Source: Clostridia bacterium (GTDB lineage Bacteria > Bacillota > Clostridia > Christensenellales > Aristaeellaceae). Taken from it: a stretch of DNA of 59,320 bases. The DNA lies in the NCBI GenBank assembly GCA_017463245.1, contig JAFTPN010000029.1, forward strand, positions 1 through 59,320. The letters are read 5' to 3'. Shown here piece by piece: positions 29,683 to 36,706 of this stretch; position 1 is the first letter of the stretch; every line of letters begins with the position of its first letter. The position numbers were made by a program, and so were the translations under genes. The notes beneath the pieces are model-generated. The model did not search any database, was not told the DNA's origin, and saw only the letters and a program-made list of their open reading frames with translations.

Positions 29683-29720
29683 AAAGCGCCCCTCTGCATG
29701 GCTGTGCAGAGGGGCGCTTT
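29683..29720. terminator. Bidirectional terminator between GH51 and the Rieske oxidoreductase gene
   Basis: A 16-bp perfect stem, AAAGCGCCCCTCTGCA / TGCAGAGGGGCGCTTT, has a six-base loop. It lies between convergent genes; its last base is also the last base of the minus-strand stop codon. Confidence 0.92.
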
Positions 29721-31069
29721 CAGCGCTGTTTGGCAGAAACCTGGGCATCCCGGGCGGCGGGGCCGTCCAGCGTTTGTCCCAGGGTGGTGAAGGTGGAGCC
29801 ATGGCAGGGGCATTCCCAGCGCTGGGAATCTGGGTCGTAGCGCAGCTTGCCGCCCATGTGGGTGCAGGTGGGCGCGCCCAGCCGGGGCAGCCCGCCCAGG
29901 TAAGCGCCGCTGATGCGCATGGCTTCGCTCAGCTTGGGGGAGGGACGATCCGGCCGGAAGAGGGACGCCTCCGGCAGCGGGTGGCCGGTGATCTGCCCGG
30001 TGAGCACCCTCGCAGCCAGGTAGCTGCCCACCACGCCCCAGCCGCTGTAGCCCGTGGCCATGAGAATGTGGCTGTGCTGCGGCCGGATAGCGCCGATCAG
30101 CGGCAGGCCGTCGCCGCTCCACACATCCTGCCGGATGTGGCTCTCCGCCACGCGCATATCCGGCAGCAGCGCCCGCAGCGTGCGCTGCAGGATGAGCTGC
30201 CTGCCGGGGTGTTCCTTGCTGCCTGTGCGCCCCAGATCCCAGGCCAGCAGCGCCCCGGTGGAGGTGGGGCGCAGGGTGAGCTCGTCCCCCTGCACGGAGA
30301 GGTGGCTGTTCAGCACGGGGGTGCCGCCCTCCAGCGTCACGGTCTGGCAGGTGCGCTGCTGCATCATGCACAGGCGCGGCAGCCAGGTGCAGCCCATGGG
30401 GGAGCCGGTGGCCAGCAGGATGGTCTCGGCCTCCACGCTGCCGCTTTCCGTCAGCACCTGATGGCCTTCCACCGCCCGCACGGGGGACTGCTCGAACACC
30501 TGGCAGCCCTGCGCCTGGGCGGCTTCCACCAGCGCCATGAGGTAGGGCAGGGGTTGCACCAGCAGCTGATGCTGCAGCGCCAGGGACAATTCCACCGGGA
30601 AGGGACAGCCGCCTGCATCCGGCGCAACGGTGACGGGCAGCCCCAGCTGGGCTTCCAGCCGATGCAATCTGTGCAGGGCGGGGAGGTCATCGGTGGTTTC
30701 GGCAAAGACGTAGACGCTCTGCTCCTGGGTGGGAACGCCCAGCTGCTGGCACAGCTGCCGCACGCCGGTAACAGCCTCCCGCACCAGGCGACAGTAGGCC
30801 GCAGCGGCATCCAGCCCGGCGGCATCGGCGATGGTCTGGTACACGCCCACCAGCTGGCTGGTGACCTTGCCCGTGCAATTCCAGGACGCACCCCGCCCCA
30901 GCCTGCGGCCTTCCAGCAGCGCCACCTGCATCCCGGCAGCGCTCAGCATGGCCGCGCAGGCCGCGCCCGTCAGTCCGCCGCCCACGATGGCTACATCGGC
31001 CTTCACCAAGCCCCGCAAGCTGGGATGCTCCTGCCGGATGCCCGGCTCCCACAGGGGGAAATCCTCCAT
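29720..31069 (-). CDS. FAD-dependent oxidoreductase with C-terminal Rieske domain
   Basis: 449 residues from the ATG at 31069, with AGGTGAG upstream. The FAD-binding ADVAIVGGGLTGAACAAML lies near residues 24-42, in the D-amino-acid-oxidase (DAO) fold. The last ~80 residues are a Rieske [2Fe-2S] domain with CTHMGG and CPCHGSTF ligand pairs. DAO-Rieske fusions oxidise small amines or amino acids; the substrate is not readable here. No partner genes are adjacent. The mRNA has a ~145-base leader that starts with a foldable element and comes from a consensus promoter. Confidence 0.88.
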   Translation of the reverse strand: MEDFPLWEPGIRQEHPSLRGLVKADVAIVGGGLTGAACAAMLSAAGMQVALLEGRRLGRGASWNCTGKVTSQLVGVYQTIADAAGLDAAAAYCRLVREAVTGVRQLCQQLGVPTQEQSVYVFAETTDDLPALHRLHRLEAQLGLPVTVAPDAGGCPFPVELSLALQHQLLVQPLPYLMALVEAAQAQGCQVFEQSPVRAVEGHQVLTESGSVEAETILLATGSPMGCTWLPRLCMMQQRTCQTVTLEGGTPVLNSHLSVQGDELTLRPTSTGALLAWDLGRTGSKEHPGRQLILQRTLRALLPDMRVAESHIRQDVWSGDGLPLIGAIRPQHSHILMATGYSGWGVVGSYLAARVLTGQITGHPLPEASLFRPDRPSPKLSEAMRISGAYLGGLPRLGAPTCTHMGGKLRYDPDSQRWECPCHGSTFTTLGQTLDGPAARDAQVSAKQR

Positions 31070-31159
31070 GATGCTCACCTCTGAGGAAGTATGCGCAGAT
31101 GGAGGCGGCAATATGCAAAAGACACAATTTCTGGTGAGTTTTTGGCAAAAGAAAAGGCC

Positions 31160-31211
31160 GTATTTCCCGGCGCAGATGCGCGTCGGAGCTCTGAGGCTCA
31201 AGGGGAAATAC
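31160..31211 (-). promoter_or_regulatory. Candidate three-way-junction RNA in the Rieske oxidoreductase leader
   Basis: On the minus strand GTATTTCCC (31211-31203) pairs with GGGAAATAC (31168-31160). Inside, GAGC/GCTC with a six-base loop and GCGC/GCGC with an ATCT loop form two further stems. A pyrimidine-rich GGCCTTTTCTTTT follows, so the outer stem could act as an attenuator. It begins within a few bases of the expected transcript start. It matches no riboswitch class that I recognise. Confidence 0.5.
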
Positions 31212-31221
31212 AGTCAATAAA

Positions 31222-31250
31222 AGTATATCGCAAAAGAGTGGTTCTGTCAA
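31222..31250 (-). promoter_or_regulatory. Promoter of the Rieske oxidoreductase gene
   Basis: On the minus strand TTGACA, exactly 17 bases, then TATACT. It lies wholly inside the first copy of a 47-base repeated unit derived from a mobile-element gene. Confidence 0.85.
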
Positions 31251-31404
31251 GAACAAATTCTCCCTTTCAGAGGATGTTGAAGTCGCCGGAGAGCTTGTGG
31301 CTGCTCACAACCTGAACGAGCGCAAGCTGCGGGTGGGTGGGGGCTGCTTCGTTATACAAGAAAAGGCCTTGAAGCATTTGCCTCGAGGCCTTGCATCTGG
31401 GTGA
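31222..31404 (+). pseudogene. Remnant A of a mobile-element polyvalent protein
   Basis: A start-less plus-strand frame reads SISQKSGSVKNKFSLSEDVE, continues VAGELVAAHNLNERKL and then loses similarity before a stop at 31402. The (E)LVAxHNLxExKL stretch is typical of large multi-domain proteins carried by clostridial phages and conjugative elements. It has no ribosome site or start codon. The base composition is AT-richer than the flanking genes. Confidence 0.55.
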
Positions 31405-31663
31405 GGAGGTGATGGACTTCATCAAGAGGTTCCTGGGTGAAATCCAGGCTACGCTGCGCATAGAATTCGTGAAGGATATCAATGGATGTGTAACGGTTGT
31501 AACCTACAACATGGTAGCATCGAAGCAGGATCTGCACATTCAGACGATGTGCAAAAGCAAAACAAAAAAGAGCCTTGCCCCGCTGAAAGATGCAAAATCC
31601 TCTCTCAATGCGCCAAATCCGGCCGATACGTCCAAGACGAGGCGGGGTACAGCCCTCAACAAT

Positions 31664-31773
31664 AGTATAGCAGGGAAAAAAGATGTTGGCAAGAACAAAT
31701 TCGCCCTTTCTGATGCTGATTATCAACAGTTGTTGGAGCGAGGCGACATGGATGCAGCCCAGCGCATGGTATT
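31664..31773 (+). pseudogene. Remnant B of a mobile-element polyvalent protein
   Basis: The plus-strand frame gives SIAGKKDVGKNKFALSDADY, then QQLLERGDMDAAQRMV, then breaks by frameshift. The GDMxxAQRMV segment is a common linker in the same class of mobile-element proteins. The 31405-31663 stretch before it holds no gene I can support. A minus-strand open frame there has no ribosome site or recognisable domain. Confidence 0.5.
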
Positions 31774-31962
31774 ATGCCCGATGGCTCTGCTTTCGTCTTT
31801 GAGAACAATGAAAAAAGCAGAGAAGACACCCGCGGGCGGCATTCCTCTCAGAAGAGAGGCGCAAGCACACGTAACAACTCTGCTACTGATAGTATAGCAG
31901 ACGAGACGGGGAAGGGCAAGAACAAATTCTCCCTTTTAAATGAGGTTGGGGTACAGCAATGA
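31774..31962 (+). pseudogene. Remnant C of a mobile-element polyvalent protein
   Basis: In another frame than remnant B, the sequence reads MPDGSAFVFENNEKSRED, later DSIADETGKGKNKFSLLNEV, and stops at 31960. It holds the third copy of the KNKFSL-containing unit. The frame change relative to remnant B indicates decay rather than an expressed gene. tRNA-Pro lies about 135 bases further on. Confidence 0.45.
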
Positions 31963-32059
31963 AACTTGAACGAAACAAGCTTGTTTACCCTGTTTCCCTC
32001 CCAAAGGTTACCCTTCGGTTTAGTATGACTATATTCCGGGTCGAGCGAAGGAATAAGAA

Positions 32060-32092
32060 AAAGTCCTGAAACCATTGTGATTTCAGGACTTT
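32060..32092 (-). terminator. Terminator of tRNA-Pro
   Basis: AAAGTCCTGAAA pairs with TTTCAGGACTTT around a nine-base loop. On the minus strand a T run follows. It lies about six bases beyond the CCA end of the tRNA. Confidence 0.88.
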
Positions 32093-32097
32093 TGCCA

Positions 32098-32174
32098 TGG
32101 TCTGGGTGAGAGGATTCGAACCTCCGGCCTCTTGAACCCCATTCAAGCACGCTACCAAACTGCGCCACACCCAG
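32098..32174 (-). tRNA. tRNA-Pro (GGG)
   Basis: Minus strand, 77 bases with an encoded CCA (74 without). The acceptor stem CTGGGTG pairs with CACCCAG; the D-arm has GTTTGGTAGC; the anticodon stem CTTGA/TCAAG closes the loop ATGGGGT, giving anticodon GGG. The T-arm contains GGAGG-TTCGAAT-CCTCT. It is a single tRNA transcript with its own promoter and terminator. Confidence 0.97.
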
Positions 32175-32211
32175 ATATTCTTTTCGTTCGGCTGTCCAGC
32201 GAACGAATATG

Positions 32212-32240
32212 ATTATAGCACGAGGGTGGGGGGATGTCAA
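32212..32240 (-). promoter_or_regulatory. Promoter of tRNA-Pro
   Basis: On the minus strand TTGACA, 17 bases, TATAAT: a perfect consensus promoter. A TTCGTTCG/CGAACGAA inverted repeat (32183-32207) lies between it and the tRNA. Confidence 0.92.
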
Positions 32241-32287
32241 GCACTTTTTTGAAAAAAAGTTATACTTTCTTGGCGGCGTGGAGGTGC

Positions 32288-32316
32288 TTCCCATTTGGGG
32301 GCGGGTGTGGTATAAT
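32288..32316 (+). promoter_or_regulatory. Promoter of the HAD phosphatase gene
   Basis: TTCCCA (four of six), 17 bases, TATAAT, 29 bases before the ATG and divergent from the tRNA promoter. Confidence 0.65.
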
Positions 32317-32344
32317 GTTGCAAACGCAACGGAGGTGTTTGGTT

Positions 32345-33145
32345 ATGACGGAAGCGGAGATCCGGGCAAAGCTGGCGGGTGTGCGCTGCTTTTTGCTGGA
32401 TATGGATGGTACGTTCTACCTGGGAGATAAGCTGATAGAGGGTTCCCTGGACTTTTTGGCGGCGCTGGAGCGCACCGGGCGCACGGCCAGGTTTTTGACC
32501 AACAATTCCTCCAAGTCGGCCCAGGTGTATGCCGAAAAGCTCAAGCGCATGGGCGTGGATGAGAAGTATCGCGACGTGATGACCTCCGGCCATGCGGCGG
32601 CGCACTATTGCCTGAAGAAGTTTCCCGGGGGCAAGTGCTATCTGCTGGGGAATCCCATGCTGGCGGAGGAGCTGACGGGCATGGGTTTGCAGCTGACGGA
32701 GGACGAGCCGGACTATGTGCTGGTGGCCTTCGATACCACGCTGGACTATGCCAAGATGTGCAAGGTGTGCGACTATATCCGGGAGGGCAAGCCCTACATT
32801 GCCACGCACCCGGACTACAACTGCCCCACGGAGACCGGGTTCATCCCGGACATGGGGGCGATCATGGCGTTTATTGAGGCCAGCACCGGGCGCAAGGCGG
32901 ATATCATTCTGGGCAAGCCCTATGGGGGCATTGTGGAGGAAGCGCTGGATCGCACGGGCTTCAAGCTGGAGGAAATGGCCATGGTGGGCGACCGGCTGTA
33001 TACCGACGTGGCTACCGGCGTGAACCACGGCATGATCGGCATTCTGGTGCTGTCTGGCGAGGCGACCATGGACGACGTGGCGGTTTCGGATGTGAAGCCT
33101 GACCTGATCTTCGGCAGGCTCAGCGATATGATTCCCTATCTGTAA
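32345..33145 (+). CDS. HAD-IIA family sugar/nitrophenyl-type phosphatase
   Basis: 266 residues from the ATG at 32345, with GGAGG about nine bases upstream. HAD motifs are DMDGTFYLG (nucleophile Asp) near residue 17, TNNSS near 51, the motif-III lysine in ILGKPYGG near 190 and MVGDRLYTDVATG near 213. NagD/PGP-type members dephosphorylate sugar or metabolite phosphates in the cytoplasm, often as damage-control enzymes; the substrate is not readable. It is followed after 15 bases by an aldo/keto reductase gene, so the two form an operon. Confidence 0.9.
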   Translation: MTEAEIRAKLAGVRCFLLDMDGTFYLGDKLIEGSLDFLAALERTGRTARFLTNNSSKSAQVYAEKLKRMGVDEKYRDVMTSGHAAAHYCLKKFPGGKCYLLGNPMLAEELTGMGLQLTEDEPDYVLVAFDTTLDYAKMCKVCDYIREGKPYIATHPDYNCPTETGFIPDMGAIMAFIEASTGRKADIILGKPYGGIVEEALDRTGFKLEEMAMVGDRLYTDVATGVNHGMIGILVLSGEATMDDVAVSDVKPDLIFGRLSDMIPYL

Positions 33146-33160
33146 GAGAGGTGCAAAGCA

Positions 33161-34279
33161 ATGTTTTACACGCAGTTTCCCAACACGGATATCCAGTCCA
33201 GCATGCTGGGCTTTGGCTGTATGCGCCTGCCGGTGAAGGATGGCAAGATCGATGAAGCGGAGGCCATCCGCATGATCCGCCATGCCATCGACAGCGGCGT
33301 GACGTATATCGACACGGCGTACCCCTATCACGGCGGCGAGAGCGAGATCGTGGTGGGGAAGGCCTTGCAGGATGGCTACCGGGAGAAGGTAACTCTGGCC
33401 ACCAAGCTGCCCGTCTGGAACGTGAAGAAGCACGAGGACATGATGGCGATCCTGGATGAACAGCTGCAGAAGCTGCAGACGGATCACATCGATTTCTACC
33501 TGATGCATGCCATGAACGGCGAGCGCCTGGAGGAAATGCAGAAGTACGACTACAAGAGCTTTCTGGATGAAGCGCTGGCGCAGGGGAAGATCCGCTATCC
33601 CGCGTTCTCCTTCCACGATGGTTACGATGCCTTTATGCGCATCCTGAACGACTACGACTGGAAGATGTGCCAGGTGCAGATGAACATCCTGGACGACGAG
33701 AACCAGTGCACGCTGGAGGGCATCCGCCAGGCCGGGCTGAAGGGCGTGGGCGTGGTGATCATGGAACCCCTGCGCGGCGGTCTGCTGGCCAATCCGCCGG
33801 AGGATGTGAAGGCTGCCTATGCCCAGTACAAGGATCAGCGCTCCCCGGTGGAGTGGGCGTTCCGCTACCTGTACACCATGCCCGAGGTGAAGTGCATTCT
33901 CTCCGGTATGAGCAACTGGGAGCAGCTGATGGACAACCTGAAGATTTTCGATTTGGCAGAGCAGCCCAAGCTTTCCGATGAAGAGAAGGCGCTGTATGCG
34001 GAGGTGAAGGAGACTTACATCGCCCGCACCAAGACTCGCTGCACCGGCTGCCGGTACTGTCAGCCCTGCCCCATGGGGGTGGCGATCCCGCATATTTTCC
34101 AGAACTACGATACCAGTATGCTGCGCGCCCAGGGCAGCTACAAGGAAGGCTATGCCAAGGTGATCACCGACGAGCATGACGCCTCCCGCTGCGTGCAGTG
34201 CGGACAATGCGAGGCGGCCTGCCCGCAGCACTTGCCCATCATCCGATATTTGCAGGAAATCCACGAGGAATGCAAGTGA
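33161..34279 (+). CDS. Aldo/keto reductase with C-terminal 4Fe-4S ferredoxin domain
   Basis: 372 residues. The N-terminal TIM barrel begins with LGFGCMRLPV; DTAYPYHGGES supplies the catalytic Asp-Tyr pair, followed by KLPVW and YLMHAM. The C-terminal ~90 residues hold two cysteine clusters, CTGCRYCQPCP and CVQCGQCEAACP, expected to bind two [4Fe-4S] centres. Such fused reductases are common in anaerobes and probably couple substrate reduction to ferredoxin; the substrate is unknown. A strong terminator follows directly. Confidence 0.92.
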   Translation: MFYTQFPNTDIQSSMLGFGCMRLPVKDGKIDEAEAIRMIRHAIDSGVTYIDTAYPYHGGESEIVVGKALQDGYREKVTLATKLPVWNVKKHEDMMAILDEQLQKLQTDHIDFYLMHAMNGERLEEMQKYDYKSFLDEALAQGKIRYPAFSFHDGYDAFMRILNDYDWKMCQVQMNILDDENQCTLEGIRQAGLKGVGVVIMEPLRGGLLANPPEDVKAAYAQYKDQRSPVEWAFRYLYTMPEVKCILSGMSNWEQLMDNLKIFDLAEQPKLSDEEKALYAEVKETYIARTKTRCTGCRYCQPCPMGVAIPHIFQNYDTSMLRAQGSYKEGYAKVITDEHDASRCVQCGQCEAACPQHLPIIRYLQEIHEECK

Positions 34280-34280
34280 G

Positions 34281-34316
34281 GAAAAGGCTCCGATACGAAA
34301 GTATCGGAGCCTTTTC
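34281..34316 (+). terminator. Terminator of the HAD-aldo/keto reductase operon
   Basis: GAAAAGGCTCCGATAC pairs perfectly with GTATCGGAGCCTTTTC around a GAAA tetraloop. It begins two bases after the stop codon. Confidence 0.93.
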
Positions 34317-34678
34317 AAATTCGGAATTCGGAATGCGGAATTCGGAATTGAGAGTGTGGGACGGCAGGCGATCACAGATCGCCCCTACAGGTGCACGGCC
34401 AAGCGGCGCGTTGGGGCAAGGAGCAGAACCACTCCCTCAGTCAGCCGCAAGCGGCTGCCAGCTCCCTCGGGGAGGGAGCCTTTTGGCGGCGCATAATCCA
34501 ACTTTCCCTGCGTCGCGGCGCGCCTGTTGCGCGGCGTGACCCCTGCTCGGAGATCACCCAGCAGCGTCATCCCCGAATGGGTGTCGAGAGGGACGAAGTC
34601 CCTTCGCGGGGATTCCAAAGGGGCAGCGCCCCTTTGGCGGGTGAGTCCAGAGAGGGCAGAGCCCTCTCTGGTAGCCCC
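34317..34678 (-). repeat. Composite intergenic repeat R3, 3' of rodA
   Basis: From the rodA stop on the minus strand, hairpins CCAGAGAGGGC/GCCCTCTCTGG (34647-34671) and CCAAAGGGGC/GCCCCTTTGG (34615-34637) come first, then AGGGAC-GAA-GTCCCT (34589-34603). The GCTCGGAGATCACCCAGCAG block, the GC palindrome block, GGGGAGGGAGCCTTTTGGC and CAGCCGCAAGCGGCTGCC follow. GGCGATC-ACA-GATCGCC (34367-34383) and a tandem CGGAATT/CGGAATG heptamer repeat (34322-34349) end it. No coding sequence is supported in this gap. Confidence 0.75.
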
Positions 34679-35884
34679 TTACCTGCGGGTGTTGAAGCGG
34701 TAGGGGTTGGAGAGGGTTTGGGGGGTGAGGACGGTGGCGGAGAGGCTGCGGTTTTTGGTGACGTTGAGCACCAGGGCGACGCCGCCCATGTTGGTGACCA
34801 TGTTGGAGCCGCCGTAGGAAAGGAAGGGCAGGGGGATGCCTGTGATGGGCATGAGACCGAGGGTCATGCCGATGTTCTCGAAAACGTGGAAGAGCAGCAT
34901 GCCCATAACGCCCACGATGATCAGCATGCCGAATTTGTCGCGGGTGTAGCGCGCCAGGTAGAGCATGCGCAGGATGATGAGCAGATACACCACCAGGATG
35001 GTGATGCAGCCCACAAAGCCGAAGGCCTCGCCGATGGTGGAGTAGATGAAGTCCGTCCAGTCGGCAGGGACGTAGTTCAGCTGGGACATGGCGCCATCCA
35101 CAAACATGCCAATGCCCTTGAGGCCGCCGGAGCCGATGGCCATCATGCTTTGCAGCTGCTGGTAGGCATCGTCGGCGGGGGAAAGCTCGGGGTTGATGAA
35201 GGCCATGATGCGGGCAAGACGGTAGTCGTCAGAGCCGGTGGCGACCATGAAGCCATACAGGGCGAGGATGGCCAGCACGGCAATGGCACCCATGGAGAGC
35301 AGCAGCTTGATATCCACATTGGAGAAAAAGAGCATCACCACGAAGAGGAAGATGATCACCAGCACGGATCCGGTTTCGCCGGAAAGGAGGATGATCAGGC
35401 TGGGAATGCCCACGATGATCATGATGTGCATGAATTCCTTGACGGTACTCATGGGGCGCTCGTAACGGGAGAGGGTTTTGGCCAGCATGAGGATCATGGC
35501 CAGCTTGGCAAACTCGGAGGGCTGTATGGTGAAGCCCCAGATGACGTCCAGCCAGGCCTTCACGCCCTCGGCACGGTTGAAGATCCACACCACAAAAACC
35601 AGAATGGTGATGCCGTAGTAGAGCAGCTCGGTCTGGCGGCGCATGAAATCGTAGGGGATGTTGCAGACCACCAGAAGAATGAAGGGTGCTACCGCCAGGA
35701 AAATGCACTGGTTGACGGCAAAGGAGGAATTGACGATGTGGTTCAGAAGGGATGCCTCAGGGGAGGATGAGGTGGAATAAGTGGCGACGCACACGGCCAG
35801 AACGCCGAAGATGGCCATGCCAAAGACCAGGAAGATCAGCGTTTTGTCAATATGGGCGCGGGAATGTCTGTTTTCAGCAATCAA
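34679..35884 (-). CDS. rodA: SEDS peptidoglycan polymerase RodA
   Basis: 401 residues with about ten membrane helices. SEDS hallmarks are WGFTIQPSEFAKLAMIL near residues 116-132, a large DDAYQQLQS loop near 240, DFIYSTIGEAFGF near 280 and TGIPLPFLSYGGSNM near 350. RodA polymerises lateral-wall glycan with the class B PBP MrdA encoded two genes upstream and the MreBCD complex. Its start overlaps the end of minD by eleven bases. Repeat R3 begins immediately after its stop. Confidence 0.92.
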   Translation of the reverse strand: MIAENRHSRAHIDKTLIFLVFGMAIFGVLAVCVATYSTSSSPEASLLNHIVNSSFAVNQCIFLAVAPFILLVVCNIPYDFMRRQTELLYYGITILVFVVWIFNRAEGVKAWLDVIWGFTIQPSEFAKLAMILMLAKTLSRYERPMSTVKEFMHIMIIVGIPSLIILLSGETGSVLVIIFLFVVMLFFSNVDIKLLLSMGAIAVLAILALYGFMVATGSDDYRLARIMAFINPELSPADDAYQQLQSMMAIGSGGLKGIGMFVDGAMSQLNYVPADWTDFIYSTIGEAFGFVGCITILVVYLLIILRMLYLARYTRDKFGMLIIVGVMGMLLFHVFENIGMTLGLMPITGIPLPFLSYGGSNMVTNMGGVALVLNVTKNRSLSATVLTPQTLSNPYRFNTRR

Positions 35885-36689
35885 GGCGCTTGACCTCCTT
35901 GAGCTTGGGGCCGAAGAGGCGGCGCATCAGGCTGGGCTTGACCGCGCCATAGGCGGGGAGATCCAGCTCGAAGCCAGCCATGCGGCGGGCAATGCGATCC
36001 AGCGCCTCGCAGCCCTCGCAGGCCACGTCCATGATGCTCATGTGCTTGAGCAGGGCGCGGTAGATCATGGGTTCCTCGGGCACCTCGCCCAGCAGCTCCA
36101 GATCCAGGGTCTGGGCCACGGTGCGGGCGGTGTACATCTCGCCATGCTGGATCAGCTGGACATCCAGGCGGTTGACGATGAGCTGGGGGCGGGGCAGTTC
36201 CTTTTCCTGCATGAGCGCCACCACCCGCTCGGCATTGCGGATGCAGATGTCGTCCGGGGTGCAGACAACGATGGTCCTGTCGATGAGCTGATTCATCAGG
36301 CCGCGGAGACTGCGCTCGATGCCGGCGGGGCAATCGATGATCACATGGTCGTTGGTCTCCTTGAGGAGCATGAGGATGCGGCGGAAGGCCTTGGGCTCCA
36401 GCTCCTTGGCACGGCAGAACTGGGCCGCGGGGAGAAGGGTGAGGTTGGGCATATCGGCAGGGGAGACCAGCGCCTGGGGCAGGCGGCAGTCCTTGTGGGC
36501 CACGTCCACCAGATCGTACACGATGCGATCCTCCAGGCCGAGAATGGCGTCCTGGTCGCGCAGGCCGATATCGGCGTCAACGATGCAGACCTTCAGGTCG
36601 CGCTTGGCCAGGGCGGTGGCCAGGGCAGAGGAAATGGTGGATTTACCTACGCCGCCTTTGCCGGAAGCGATCATCCAAATGAGACCCAT
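35874..36689 (-). CDS. minD: Septum-site ATPase MinD
   Basis: 271 residues. The deviant Walker A SGKGGVGKSTISSAL lies near residues 9-23, VDADIGLRDQD near 38 and IIDCPAGIE near 117. The C-terminus PSLMRRLFGPKLKEVKRL is an amphipathic membrane-targeting helix. MinD recruits the FtsZ inhibitor MinC to the membrane. Neither minC nor minE is adjacent, although they normally flank minD at this position in clostridial mre clusters. Repeat R4 occupies the upstream gap. It overlaps rodA by eleven bases. Confidence 0.9.
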   Translation of the reverse strand: MGLIWMIASGKGGVGKSTISSALATALAKRDLKVCIVDADIGLRDQDAILGLEDRIVYDLVDVAHKDCRLPQALVSPADMPNLTLLPAAQFCRAKELEPKAFRRILMLLKETNDHVIIDCPAGIERSLRGLMNQLIDRTIVVCTPDDICIRNAERVVALMQEKELPRPQLIVNRLDVQLIQHGEMYTARTVAQTLDLELLGEVPEEPMIYRALLKHMSIMDVACEGCEALDRIARRMAGFELDLPAYGAVKPSLMRRLFGPKLKEVKRLDC

Positions 36690-36706
36690 GAAATCACCTC
36701 GAAGTG

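Noticed and set aside
31160-31211. Hammerhead ribozyme in the Rieske gene leader
   Set aside because: A three-way junction is possible, but the conserved CTGATGA and GAAA core is absent.
31664-31700. Copies B and C of the 47-base unit as active minus-strand promoters
   Set aside because: The -35/-10 match is good, but no supportable gene lies downstream of either, so only copy A is annotated as a promoter.
31352-31726. A minus-strand 124-residue open frame in the mobile-element debris
   Set aside because: No ribosome site, no recognisable domain, and it overlaps decayed plus-strand fragments.
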